Shown: positions 30,251-38,423, counted from the stretch's first letter. The stretch is DNA of 48,014 bases from Nanobdellota archaeon (GCA_022565615.1 JAIUMM010000010.1:1-48014); one strand, 5' to 3'. Program-made: numbers and translations. The notes: generated from the letters alone by a model not told the origin.

Positions 30251-33065
30251 TTCTCTCAAAATTTCTAAATTCCAATTCACTTTGCCTCGTAATTAACTCA
30301 GTTTGAAAATTATAACTATTATTATTAAGTGTTAAAACTAAATCTCCACTTTTATCTCCTTGATAATTAAATCCAGCTCTTACAATACATGAATTTTGAG
30401 AAGTGAAATCATATGGATTTTCATAAACTAACTCATCAACTCTATATCTTGTAACTCCTTGAGATGAATTTGGTGCAGTAATATCTAATTCAAAATTACC
30501 AAGTTTATTTCCAATAGTTAAAAAATTTCTACTTAAATCTACAAATTCATTTGTTAAATTCCCTAAAGAATTTAATGAAAAAATTCTACCATTTGTAGCA
30601 ACTATAATCTCATCTTCATCAGTTATAGGATTAATATCCATAGTAGTTATATAATTAATTCTATTTGGATTTGCAAAATTCCACTCTAAAGAAATTTGAT
30701 CATACAACTTAATATTAAATCTTGAACTTGAAACTAACTGATTTTTTAAAAATCCTGATACAAAAGAACCTGCAGTAATTTTAGGTTCAAAATTTATTGA
30801 AACCTTATCAATTATTACAAGAGGTGTCTCAAAAGGATGAGATATTTCTAAAGATGAACTAATAATAGTTGAATTTTTTGGAATCTCTAAAATAATAGAA
30901 TTTGAATCTTGAGTGTTTAAAATTATTCCTTCGAATCCCGGTTCCCCAATGTTTGCTCCACATACAAATAATTGAGTTGAGAAACTACACAACTGATATC
31001 TAATTATTGGATTATTCAAATTTAATACATTTGTTAATTGTTCATATTTATTATGACTATATATATAATGTTCTTGTTCATTAAAGTTAATTTTTAATGA
31101 AAACTCATCAAATTCTAATATTTGATAATTAACTCTTAATAAATTGGAATCATCTTGTAAATGTTGAGTTCTAAGAGTATAATTATTTGCTGCAGTTGGT
31201 AATATGATATCTGATTTCAGTTCCCAATCTCCCAAATCATCATTCCATAACTCTAATGACTCAAATGATATTTGATTAGAAGTTATTGTTTGAATTCTCA
31301 AATCTGAAGTTGTTTCTACATTTTCAAGTAAAACTCTCCACATACCATCTAAAGTTTGAGACACAGAATTAAATTCACTCTCTTCTACAACTACTCTGAA
31401 ATTCTGTTGACTCAATTTTGGAACTATCCAAGTAATCATATTAATTAAACCATCTCCATTTAAATCTAAAAATTCAACATTAAAATTTGAATCTTGAGTA
31501 ACATCAACTAAATTTCCTTGTTCATTCTCCCACAACAATGAAATATCATTAGCTCTTGTGCTAGGAACTAATGTGCTTGCTTCAACATTATAATAATGAA
31601 TTGATGCATCACTTGAAACTGTAATTTCTTTTGCAAAAACTTCACCTTGTCTTACAACTCCAAAAGATTCTTCAAGTTTTGGAGAAGAAGTTATTAAATT
31701 AGTAATAATTACTTCTGTTGAATTTGAAAAAATTGTAACTATCAAATCAGTATCTAATGATTTAAAAATTTCATCGCTAATATTAACTCTATACTCTTCT
31801 CCAAAATTATCTAAAGAAGATTGTGTAATTTGAGGTTGTGATAAAGTCTTAAATTCAGAATCTCTTCTTTGATTTAATATTCTAGTATCAAACTCATCTT
31901 CTAAAACTTTTTTTAATTCTCTTTGATTAGAATTAATTGAATTTTCTCTATCTAATCTGTTTAAATACTCTAATTCTTTCTTAACTATCTCCATTTGAGA
32001 ATTTTGACTAAATTCTTCAATACTTGTAAATAAATTTGAATTTCTAACTACTGACAATTCATTAGAATTAATTTCTATAATTGAATTAGAAGGAATTGGA
32101 ATAGTAATTACTTTATTACTTCCATTTGAATTATTAACTTCAACTTCCAATCTCCACACCACAGGTTCTCCAACTCTTGCTACACCTTGAATTAATTTTG
32201 TTGTAACAAATTCGTTCATTCCATTTTGACTTAGTGTTTCATTAGTTAAGTTTTGTGAAATATTCTCAGTTATATTCAATAAAAATTCAGATGAAACATT
32301 TTCTAAATTTAAACTAATATTAGTATCATTTTGTGTTGCATTTATTAAAGAAATGTTTTCAGTTGTGAAATTTTGATTTGTAGTATTTGAAACATTAGTT
32401 GTAATATTTTTTGAAATATTAGTGTCAATAATTGTAATATTTTCAAAATAACTTTCATTAATATCAGTAGTAGAATTGATTACCAATTCACTTTCTAAAG
32501 TGTGATTAGAAATTCCATCTTCCATTGACATATTTAAATTTACTCCCAAGTCAATATTATTTGAATTATTAGATATATTTGAAGAGATATTAGTATTATT
32601 ATAAGTGTGATTTTCAAAGCTCATATTTGAAATATTAATTGAAACATTATTAGATATGTCATTATAATCTGAATTAAAAGTTGAAGAAGAATCATTAACC
32701 TCATTTAAATTTTCATTATCGATTTTCTCAACTTTTAATACTTCAAATATAAATTCTTGTGAATTTGAAATTGAATCGTTAAAATATAGATCAAGATTAA
32801 TAATATGTTCACCAGTATGATTTGGAGTAAACATTAAACCAAAAAGAGGAGTAGAATAAAACTGAGTTGTAACTTGAGCTTCGTAATAAGTATCCTCAGG
32901 ATCAATAGTAATTTGAACACTCTCACCTAAATAAATTTCATCCGAATTAATTGATGCAAATGGTGAAAAATTACTTGCAAAAATTGAAAAAAACAATGTA
33001 AAAGCAATTATAAAAATTGAACTTACAAATGATAAGAAAACTGTTTTAGAACTAGCGTTTTTCAT
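29556..33065 (-). CDS. N-terminal part of giant surface protein, with signal/anchor segment
   Basis: This is 1,169 codons from an ATG at 33063-33065 to a TAA at 29556-29558. The N terminus is Lys-containing, followed by a hydrophobic stretch at about residues 8-32 (FLSFVSSIFIIAFTLFF), which is a signal peptide or uncleaved anchor. Residues about 110-280 are dense in N-X-S/T sequons. Later segments have beta-rich repeats, an FG-GAP/propeller-like stretch (DINPITDEDEIIVATNG), and two units containing CLGC and CIGC. The same unit type continues beyond the TAA in the same frame, so the stop cuts a module rather than ending the protein naturally. A TATA-like box 26 bases before the ATG fits a leaderless transcript. 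No enzyme domain is recognised; the role is probably export and the outermost part of a cell-surface protein. Confidence 0.85.
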   Translation of the reverse strand: MKNASSKTVFLSFVSSIFIIAFTLFFSIFASNFSPFASINSDEIYLGESVQITIDPEDTYYEAQVTTQFYSTPLFGLMFTPNHTGEHIINLDLYFNDSISNSQEFIFEVLKVEKIDNENLNEVNDSSSTFNSDYNDISNNVSINISNMSFENHTYNNTNISSNISNNSNNIDLGVNLNMSMEDGISNHTLESELVINSTTDINESYFENITIIDTNISKNITTNVSNTTNQNFTTENISLINATQNDTNISLNLENVSSEFLLNITENISQNLTNETLSQNGMNEFVTTKLIQGVARVGEPVVWRLEVEVNNSNGSNKVITIPIPSNSIIEINSNELSVVRNSNLFTSIEEFSQNSQMEIVKKELEYLNRLDRENSINSNQRELKKVLEDEFDTRILNQRRDSEFKTLSQPQITQSSLDNFGEEYRVNISDEIFKSLDTDLIVTIFSNSTEVIITNLITSSPKLEESFGVVRQGEVFAKEITVSSDASIHYYNVEASTLVPSTRANDISLLWENEQGNLVDVTQDSNFNVEFLDLNGDGLINMITWIVPKLSQQNFRVVVEESEFNSVSQTLDGMWRVLLENVETTSDLRIQTITSNQISFESLELWNDDLGDWELKSDIILPTAANNYTLRTQHLQDDSNLLRVNYQILEFDEFSLKINFNEQEHYIYSHNKYEQLTNVLNLNNPIIRYQLCSFSTQLFVCGANIGEPGFEGIILNTQDSNSIILEIPKNSTIISSSLEISHPFETPLVIIDKVSINFEPKITAGSFVSGFLKNQLVSSSRFNIKLYDQISLEWNFANPNRINYITTMDINPITDEDEIIVATNGRIFSLNSLGNLTNEFVDLSRNFLTIGNKLGNFELDITAPNSSQGVTRYRVDELVYENPYDFTSQNSCIVRAGFNYQGDKSGDLVLTLNNNSYNFQTELITRQSELEFRNFERIDNIFCLGCENNSEVEFDLGSLGIPNSVENFEVCSISNNFLFSGDNISSIELYYELDGIQYYINRSEITSEYTELRTSSFDEDLVSNFIPIDSSTSYNHSYSYSVLDSVNNLCFIESNLQFVGNNDNNLFLNLGQETYLVETSQVSSQNELFFKNFENIVAQNSSCIGCNNSSNLSFDLSYLELPSEISALTCEINFGLNFRGSNDNNLTFYLNETQYSINNSQILTEELL
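32220..32700 (-). other. N-glycosylation sequon-dense stretch
   Basis: Residues about 120-282 of the N-terminal piece consist largely of Asn, Ser, Thr and Ile with many N-X-S/T sequons (for example NNVSINISNMSFENHTYNNT). Such stretches in archaeal surface proteins are usually heavily glycosylated stalks. No fold is recognised. Confidence 0.7.
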
Positions 33066-33086
33066 TAAAAATATTAGTTGAAAAAA

Positions 33087-33095
33087 CTTTAAAAG
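33087..33095 (-). promoter_or_regulatory. TATA-like box of the giant gene
   Basis: CTTTTAAAG is centred about 26 bases before the ATG at 33065. No Shine-Dalgarno precedes the ATG, so a leaderless mRNA is likely. Confidence 0.5.
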
Positions 33096-33199
33096 ACTTA
33101 GTAACTATAACACATAGTAACAAAAAAAGGTGAGAAGAATAGTAAAATAAATAATAAAAATTTAACACAAATTATAATAATTATTTATAAATTTTTCTT

Positions 33200-33244
<45 letters not shown>

Positions 33245-33269
33245 TCAATTAAATCAGAATAACAATAAA

Positions 33270-33281
33270 TAAATATTTAAT
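33270..33281 (+). promoter_or_regulatory. TATA-like box of the GNAT gene
   Basis: AAATATTTAATA lies about 25 bases before the ATG at 33300, consistent with leaderless transcription. The region is so AT-rich that the match is weak evidence. Confidence 0.35.
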
Positions 33282-33299
33282 AAATTTTTTAAATTTATA

Positions 33300-33890
33300 A
33301 TGAGAGACAATACTAAAAAATCATTAATTATAAAGAAGAGTAAAGTTCTTAAATTGTTAAAAACCCATATAAATATGAACTTTATTGAAAATTTTAACGG
33401 TTATTCATTTACTATTGTAAATAATATACAGGCATTAAATTTTATCCAAAATTGTGTTGATGCAGATGATTTTGAAAAATTCTCCTTCCCTTCTGAAAAA
33501 AGGATTAAAGAAGTATTTGAAAATGGTAAACTAATAATAATTAAAATTAACAATATTGTTATTGGATTTGGACTAGTATCATTTTCTATAAGTAATTTTT
33601 ATATTGAAAAATTAGAAAAATATAATATAAATTTAAACCTACAATTAGGTAGTTCGATACCATTCATATATATAAATAAAAACCACAGAAAAAATAAATT
33701 AGGCACAGTTCTATTTCAAAACCTTATTATTCTTGCTCTTAAAAACAAAAAATATATTTTAAGTTCATATAGACAATCAAATACAATTAGTAAAAATCTA
33801 CATGAAAAATTAAAATTTGAAGTCCTTTTAGAATTTGAATATAAAAAAAATCCTGAAAAAGGAGAAATTGTAATATTAAATAATAATTAA
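33300..33890 (+). CDS. GNAT-family acetyltransferase-like protein
   Basis: The protein has 196 residues. The middle has a strand ending IVIGFGLVSF (about 86-95), then FIYINKNHRKNKLGTVLFQNL (about 122-142). R130-x-x-x-L-G135 fits the acetyl-CoA pyrophosphate-binding motif A of GNAT enzymes (R/Q-x-x-G-x-G/A), though with Leu and Thr at usual Gly positions. A late HEKLKFEVLLEFEY strand matches the common 'Y.k.GF......f' ending. The first ~25 residues are very Lys-rich and may be an extension; a later Met (residue 26) precedes the more globular part. The gene stands alone, divergent from the giant gene and convergent with the ribosomal operon. The acyl acceptor is unknown. The motif is degenerate, so the family call is moderate. 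Confidence 0.55.
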   Translation: MRDNTKKSLIIKKSKVLKLLKTHINMNFIENFNGYSFTIVNNIQALNFIQNCVDADDFEKFSFPSEKRIKEVFENGKLIIIKINNIVIGFGLVSFSISNFYIEKLEKYNINLNLQLGSSIPFIYINKNHRKNKLGTVLFQNLIILALKNKKYILSSYRQSNTISKNLHEKLKFEVLLEFEYKKNPEKGEIVILNNN

Positions 33891-33989
33891 CTAAATTATA
33901 AAATTCATACAAATATTTACTAATAAACAAAAATCCTTAAACGTGTACTAATAATTATAAAAATAAATTGAAAATTAATAATATTTCAA

Positions 33990-34832
33990 TTAGTTTAAAG
34001 ATTCAAACTCTAATTTATCTCCTTCAATAATATTTCTATTCTTAATTACTCTTGGAGTAAGTCTTACTTTTTGTAACTGTTTTAGAGCTTCAAATGTAGC
34101 ACTCATTAAATTAATTTTATTTCCAGTAGTACCTGAAGTTCTACTCCAAACATCCTTAATTCCTGCAAGTTCACACATTTTAGCTACTTCTTTTTCTGCA
34201 ACTAAACCTGTTCCTTTAGGAGCTGGAATTAATTTAACTTTAACTGAACCACACTTTCCTTCAACTGCGTAAGGAATAGTTGTTGGATCTGAACCAAATG
34301 AACCCCAAGAACCAGCTCCTCTTCTAATTAAAATTAAGTTTTGCTTAGATTTTTTAATAGCTTTATCTCTTGCTGGAACATTTTCTCTTGCTTTACCAAA
34401 TCCAAGTCCAACTACTCCATTTTTATCTCCACTAATACATACCATGGAAAAACTCATAACTGAACCTTCTTTAGTAACTTTTTGTGTAGCCTTTGGCGGT
34501 TTTCTTTTTCCTCCTCCAAATTTACCTTTAGCTTGACCTGTATTTACAAACTCAGTTGTTAAATCTGGTACTAAATGCTCAGTAATTTCTGCTTCAAGAA
34601 TTTTACTACCTGATCTAATTACATCTTTAATATCTGTAAATTTACCTTCTTTAACATCTTTACCAAGTTGAGTTTTAGGAGTCCATACTTTTACAACAAC
34701 TTCTTCTTCTCTTCTAGGTCTTCTCTCCCCCCTTTGTTGGTTTCTATCAAATCTCTTTCCACCATTATTACTTCCTCCTCTTCCACCTTGTTGTCTAGGT
34801 GGGTATTGTCTTGATTGTGCTGGATTATTCAT
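33990..34832 (-). CDS. rpsE: 30S ribosomal protein uS5
   Basis: This is 280 residues, longer than the usual archaeal ~210-240. The extra length is an N-terminal Arg/Gly/Gln-rich region (residues 1-45, with RQYPPRQQGGRGGSNNGGKR). The core follows: KFTDIKDVIRSGSKILEAEI, the RNA-binding double-stranded fold with VGLGFGKARE, and the C-terminal SRTSGTTGNKINLMSATFEA region typical of archaeal/eukaryotic S2/S5. It is involved in decoding accuracy in the small subunit. A GGAGGG about 10 bases before the ATG supports this start. It is the last gene of the operon here and ends facing the GNAT gene. Confidence 0.95.
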   Translation of the reverse strand: MNNPAQSRQYPPRQQGGRGGSNNGGKRFDRNQQRGERRPRREEEVVVKVWTPKTQLGKDVKEGKFTDIKDVIRSGSKILEAEITEHLVPDLTTEFVNTGQAKGKFGGGKRKPPKATQKVTKEGSVMSFSMVCISGDKNGVVGLGFGKARENVPARDKAIKKSKQNLILIRRGAGSWGSFGSDPTTIPYAVEGKCGSVKVKLIPAPKGTGLVAEKEVAKMCELAGIKDVWSRTSGTTGNKINLMSATFEALKQLQKVRLTPRVIKNRNIIEGDKLEFESLN

Positions 34833-34833
34833 T

Positions 34834-35349
34834 TTATTTCATCCCTCCAATTTTAGTTTTAACACTTGAAATAATTTTTTGAGCATCTTTTGAAGATAAA
34901 TGTTCACCATTTAATCTCTCATCAGTTGGGAAAACTCCCTCTCCAACTTTAACATTTAATCCTCCATCAATTAAACCTTTAACTGCTGCAAATAACCTAT
35001 TCCCATATTGAATTCTTTGTAATCCAAAATCAATAATAACTTCTCCTGTAACTCCTGCATTTAATGCTCTTTTAGCAGCCAACATTCCAGTTAAGTATGC
35101 AGCTACAACATTCCCAGTATGAAGAGTATATCCTAAAGATACTAAATCTCTTGCTCTTGCTGAAGTAATAATTGAATCTCCAACACTTTGATACGTTGTA
35201 ATTTGAACAAGCATACCATTATTAGATTTTCTAATCACACATCTTGGAAGTTTAGATTTTAAAAGTTTAAGTCTTTGATGATAATTAGTTTGACCTCTAA
35301 CTCTTCTATTGTATTTGAAGATTCTATTTTTATTTAAATTTTTAACCAT
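34834..35349 (-). CDS. rplR: 50S ribosomal protein uL18
   Basis: The protein has 171 residues, within the archaeal size for the 5S rRNA-binding protein L18. Recognisable stretches are YNRRVRGQTNYHQRLKLLKS, CVIRKSNNGMLVQI, ALNAGVTGEVIIDFGLQR, FAAVKGLIDGGLNV and FPTDERLNGEHL. A GGAGGAAG sits at the end of the preceding gene, 10-16 bases before the ATG. The gene is one base away from uS5 and two from eL19, so they are co-transcribed and probably translationally coupled. Confidence 0.95.
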   Translation of the reverse strand: MVKNLNKNRIFKYNRRVRGQTNYHQRLKLLKSKLPRCVIRKSNNGMLVQITTYQSVGDSIITSARARDLVSLGYTLHTGNVVAAYLTGMLAAKRALNAGVTGEVIIDFGLQRIQYGNRLFAAVKGLIDGGLNVKVGEGVFPTDERLNGEHLSSKDAQKIISSVKTKIGGMK

Positions 35350-35351
35350 TT

Positions 35352-35837
35352 TTAATTACTTCCTCCTTGAGTTTCCTCTTTTTTCAGTTCTAAATTTTGC
35401 TGTTTAATATATAACAAGATGTGTTTTTTATTACGAAAGAAATTTCCTTTTGCTTTTCTATACAAATCTCTATATACTTTACCATCAATTTTTTCATTCT
35501 CTTTTAGATTTAATAAAAGCTTTCTCATAGCTCTAATTTTTTCAATCCACTTTGTTTTATCTGAGAGTCTTGCATTTGCAGTTCCTTTTCTTGAACCTTG
35601 ACCTTTTCTTCTCCCTTTTTTCTTTTGATCAGCAATTTTATTAGAACGAGTTCTAGAATTACCTCTCACAGGCAATTTTGAGATTCTACCTTCTGTAACT
35701 AACTCCCTAATATTCTCTCTTGAAATAATTTCTGAAAACTCTTTTTTATCAACATCAGTATTAATATTAAATTTAATTCTTTTAGGTGAAATTCCAAGAG
35801 CTCTTGAAGCTAATTGTTTTTGTGATTTTAATTTCAT
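35352..35837 (-). CDS. rpl19e: 50S ribosomal protein eL19
   Basis: The protein has 161 residues. It shows the L19e core: KSQKQLASRALGISPKRIKF, ITRE-like SRENIRELVTEGRI, the Arg/Lys-rich RSNKIADQKKKGRRKGQGSR, and the C-terminal helices WIEKIRAMRKLL and YRDLYRKAKGNFFRNKKHI. It is specific to archaea and eukaryotes and forms part of an inter-subunit bridge. The ATG overlaps the TGA of eL32 by four bases (35834-35837), indicating coupling; a GAGGTGA lies just upstream. Confidence 0.95.
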   Translation of the reverse strand: MKLKSQKQLASRALGISPKRIKFNINTDVDKKEFSEIISRENIRELVTEGRISKLPVRGNSRTRSNKIADQKKKGRRKGQGSRKGTANARLSDKTKWIEKIRAMRKLLLNLKENEKIDGKVYRDLYRKAKGNFFRNKKHILLYIKQQNLELKKEETQGGSN

Positions 35838-36568
35838 TTATTACTCACCTCTTTTGTCTCAACACTACTTTTCTTAGCAGAAGCAGCTGTTGCATTTACT
35901 TTTTTTGTAGTAGTTGTAGTAGTTGTAGTGGTTGTAGTTACTTTTTTTGTAACAGGAGTTGTTTCTTCTTTAACATTATTTGGAACTTTTTCTTCCTCCT
36001 TAACTACACTTGATTTAGGTACACTTGATTTTGATACTTTTGAATCATCTTTTTTTAAATCAGATTTAGGTTGTGATTTAGACTCTGCTTTTTTCGTATC
36101 TTTTTTTGGAGTAGAAGATGGTTTTTTATTCTTAGTATCTTCTTTTGAAACTCTCTTTGATTTAATTTCATCAATTTTAGCTGAAATATTTCCGACATTT
36201 CCAATTGATAACTTTTCTTTTTGAGCAAATTCTAAAATTGCTAATTTTTTTTTATCACCAACAGTTCTTGAAATAACTCCAACATGAGTTTTTGAATCAA
36301 CTAATTTTAATTGTTCAATATTTCCAATAACTACTTCAAATAAACCATCTCTATTAGCACCTCTTACTGACTTAGGAGAACCATACCCAACTTTAAGCAT
36401 TCCAATATGTCCTCTTCTATTTCTCCTACTTTTATTACCCATACCTTTAGGTCTTCTCCAAGCATCATTTTTTGCAATTTTAGCATATTGATTGGATTGT
36501 CTTCTTCTATAAGTTGGCTTTCTTTTTTTAATTGCCGTTCTAATTTCTAATTTAGTTTTTTCTGCCAT
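35834..36568 (-). CDS. rpl32e: 50S ribosomal protein eL32 with long low-complexity C-terminal tail
   Basis: The protein has 244 residues; archaeal L32e is usually about 120-150. The first ~120 residues are the family core: KKRKPTYRRRQSNQYAKI, WRRPKGMGNKSRRNRRGH, KVGYGSPKSVRGANRDGL and AILEFAQK. From about residue 145 the protein becomes Lys/Ser/Thr/Glu-rich and ends with a run of about eleven Thr and Lys/Ala/Ser residues. The Thr run is encoded by mixed ACT/ACA/ACC codons. The frame of the tail is intact and overlaps eL19, so it is probably translated. The tail is likely disordered and surface-exposed. Confidence 0.92.
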   Translation of the reverse strand: MAEKTKLEIRTAIKKRKPTYRRRQSNQYAKIAKNDAWRRPKGMGNKSRRNRRGHIGMLKVGYGSPKSVRGANRDGLFEVVIGNIEQLKLVDSKTHVGVISRTVGDKKKLAILEFAQKEKLSIGNVGNISAKIDEIKSKRVSKEDTKNKKPSSTPKKDTKKAESKSQPKSDLKKDDSKVSKSSVPKSSVVKEEEKVPNNVKEETTPVTKKVTTTTTTTTTTTKKVNATAASAKKSSVETKEVSNK

Positions 36569-36578
36569 CTTTTATTCC

Positions 36579-37223
36579 TCATACATACGCTCTGTGTGGT
36601 TTATTTGTAATATAAATACCATCTTGAATCACACGTCTATCTAAATGAGTAATTCTAGTACTTTGTTCAATTAAAGCAGCAATTTTACCACATAACTCTT
36701 TGTCAATTCCTGTAACTGTAATGTCTTCTGCTTTAACTTCAACTTTAAGACCATCAACAACTGGAATTTTAACTACTCTTGGAACTTTTTCCCCTAAAAA
36801 ATTTTTAACAATAAGTGTTGAATCTTTAAGTTCTACTGTCATAGGGAATTTTGCATATACAACTTTTAACTTATATTCAAATCCATCATTTACTCCTGTA
36901 ATCATATTATTAATATGAGCCCTATATGTTGACATAATTTTTTTCAACTTTTGAGTAAATCTTGAAGTAGTAATTTTAACTTGTGAACCTTCTACAACTA
37001 ATTCAACATTAGGATACCTTAATTTTCTCGTAATTTCTCCTTTTTGTCCTTTAACAATAATGTTTGGAAACTCATATTTTACTTCAGTTCCTTGAGGAAT
37101 TTCAATAGTATATTCTAAACTCCTCCACTCTTTTGTTGGAATTGGCCTAGTTCTTTTAGCCAATATTTTTTTAGGAGTTGAATTTTTTACTGATTTTTTT
37201 ACAATTTTTTTTGATTGTGCCAT
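36579..37223 (-). CDS. rplF: 50S ribosomal protein uL6
   Basis: The protein has 214 residues, about 30 more than usual because of a Lys-rich N-terminal extension (SKKIVKKSVKNSTPKKILAK). The two-repeat L6 fold follows: IEIPQGTEVKYEFPNIIVKG, then NMITGVNDGFEYKLKVVYAKFP and DITVTGIDKELCGKIAALIEQ, ending RRVIQDGIYI. It binds near the sarcin-ricin loop of 23S rRNA. No strong Shine-Dalgarno is visible; the start is the first ATG after uS8. It ends in TGA. Confidence 0.95.
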   Translation of the reverse strand: MAQSKKIVKKSVKNSTPKKILAKRTRPIPTKEWRSLEYTIEIPQGTEVKYEFPNIIVKGQKGEITRKLRYPNVELVVEGSQVKITTSRFTQKLKKIMSTYRAHINNMITGVNDGFEYKLKVVYAKFPMTVELKDSTLIVKNFLGEKVPRVVKIPVVDGLKVEVKAEDITVTGIDKELCGKIAALIEQSTRITHLDRRVIQDGIYITNKPHRAYV

Positions 37224-37241
37224 TTTTTAATATCTAATAGC

Positions 37242-37631
37242 TTAATAACAATAAGCTAATAATGCACCTCCAACATTTTGTTCTTTAGCCTCTTCTTGAG
37301 TTAAAATACCTTTATTAGTCGTAATTAATAAAATACCAAAATCTTTAGCTGGTAAATATTTTCTCTCATAAGACTCTAATTCATCTACTTTAATTGGATA
37401 TCTAGGTTTAATAACACTACATTTGTTAATATTTCCAATCAAATGAACTTTAATCATTCCTTGTTTATTATCTTGAATTTCTTCAATTTCTCCAACATAA
37501 TCATGAGCTTTTAATTGAGTAAGTAAAGACATCAATAATTTTGATTTTTTCAAAATTACATATGAATGTAACCCTTTAACTGCATTATTAATTTTGGAGA
37601 GTGAGTCTGCTACTGGATCGTTAAGTGCCAT
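37242..37631 (-). CDS. rpsH: 30S ribosomal protein uS8
   Basis: At 129 residues it has the normal length for archaeal S8. It begins NDPVADSLSKINNAVKGLHS, and the C terminus reads YLPAKDFGILLITTNKGILTQEEAKEQNVGGALLAYCY, the family's RNA-binding end with the ST/TT-x-x-G-x-(L/M)(S/T) motif. It is a primary 16S rRNA-binding protein. It is separated by three bases from uS14 upstream. Confidence 0.97.
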   Translation of the reverse strand: MALNDPVADSLSKINNAVKGLHSYVILKKSKLLMSLLTQLKAHDYVGEIEEIQDNKQGMIKVHLIGNINKCSVIKPRYPIKVDELESYERKYLPAKDFGILLITTNKGILTQEEAKEQNVGGALLAYCY

Positions 37632-37634
37632 TTT

Positions 37635-37865
37635 TTAATCTAATTTCTTAAACCCCACTTTTTTTGCATTTAATCTAAATGTTCTTCTACAAATACTTAG
37701 ACCATATTTTCTAATAACTCCTCTTGAAGTACCAGTGATTTCACATCTTGAAACTCCTTTACCGAATTTTCTAGCTTTTGGTTTATTATGTTTAACATAT
37801 TTAGCCCACTTAGCCGGTTTATTTTGGAGTTGTTTTTTTACTTTTGAATAATCTTTGCTTGTCAT
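37635..37865 (-). CDS. rpsN: 30S ribosomal protein uS14 with half-lost zinc site
   Basis: This is 76 residues, longer than the ~50-residue archaeal norm through a basic N-terminal extension. The core GKGVSRCEITGTSRGVIRKYGLSICRRTFRLNAKKVGFKK aligns with the usual G-x-x-C-R-x-C-G ... GL-x-x-C-R-x-C-F-R-E form. C41 and C59 remain, but the second Cys of each pair is Thr (T44 and T62). The four-Cys zinc site should not form normally. Position and the rest of the sequence leave the identity clear. Confidence 0.9.
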   Translation of the reverse strand: MTSKDYSKVKKQLQNKPAKWAKYVKHNKPKARKFGKGVSRCEITGTSRGVIRKYGLSICRRTFRLNAKKVGFKKLD

Positions 37866-37882
37866 TTTTTATTACCTAGTAC

Positions 37883-38422
37883 TTATTGTACATTCACCCC
37901 AAATTTTTCTTTCATAAATTCAATTACTTCCTCAGGACTTACTTTATGTCTTTGTGGAATTCTTGCTTTTAATGTGTTTCTTACTTTAACTCTAAATCCT
38001 GGTCTTTTAAATGTAGTCATTACTTCAAAACCAATAATACCAATATCTGCATCATATTTCATTCCAGATAAATCTAAATATTCATGAACTCCAACTGAAA
38101 AATTCCCATATGTGTCAAGTGCTTTTTTAGATACAATATTTTTTTTAGATTTTAAAACCCATTGTAAGAACTCATGAGCATCTTCTCCTCTAAGTGTAAC
38201 TTTATATCCAATTGCTAAACCAGGTCTAATTTGCCAAGTATTTAATCTTTTTTTAGCATTACATTTAACTGGAGTTTTTTTTGTAAGTAAAGATAATAAC
38301 TTTTCAGCTTTAATCATACCATTTTTATCATTACCAACACACATATTAACAGTTACTTTATCAATTGCAATTTGTTTCATTGGATTAATAGCTTTTATAT
38401 CTTGTGTTACTTTTTGTGCCAT
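37883..38422 (-). CDS. rplE: 50S ribosomal protein uL5
   Basis: The protein has 179 residues, normal for archaea. Features are AIDKVTVNMCVGNDKNGMIK, LLSLLTKKTPVKCNAKKR, WQIRPGLAIGYKVTLRGE, FSVGVHEYLDLSGMKYD and IIGFEVMTTFKRPGFRVK. The protein carries 5S rRNA into the large subunit with uL18. A GGAGGG lies 11 bases before the ATG. The internal CVGNDKNG and the archaeal C-terminal RRIPQRHKVSPEE-like ending (RIPQRHKVSPEE) support the call. Confidence 0.97.
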   Translation of the reverse strand: MAQKVTQDIKAINPMKQIAIDKVTVNMCVGNDKNGMIKAEKLLSLLTKKTPVKCNAKKRLNTWQIRPGLAIGYKVTLRGEDAHEFLQWVLKSKKNIVSKKALDTYGNFSVGVHEYLDLSGMKYDADIGIIGFEVMTTFKRPGFRVKVRNTLKARIPQRHKVSPEEVIEFMKEKFGVNVQ

Positions 38423-38423
38423 T

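Larger units (their letters stand above)
1..33065 (-). other. single continuous reading frame of the giant surface-ATPase gene, interrupted by two stops
   Basis: The three coding pieces share one frame (codon low coordinates are multiples of 3 in all of them): ATG at 33063-33065, TAA at codon 1170, TAG at codon 6607, Walker A near codon 10,697, and codon 11,021 at the left edge. No frameshift is needed. If both stops are read through or are errors, the product exceeds 11,000 residues, with an N-terminal export signal, one C-terminal membrane helix and a cytoplasmic ATPase. It would then be among the largest archaeal proteins. Frame continuity is seen directly; that it is a single product is inference. 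Confidence 0.75.

Noticed and set aside
33891-33989. Possible small gene between the GNAT and uS5 genes
   Set aside because: The 99 bases are AT-rich with no start, ribosome site or recognisable RNA; probably the termination region of two convergent genes.
35419-36224. Several Phe/Ser/Leu-rich plus-strand frames
   Set aside because: They are antisense shadows of Lys/Arg/Asp-rich ribosomal protein genes eL19 and eL32.
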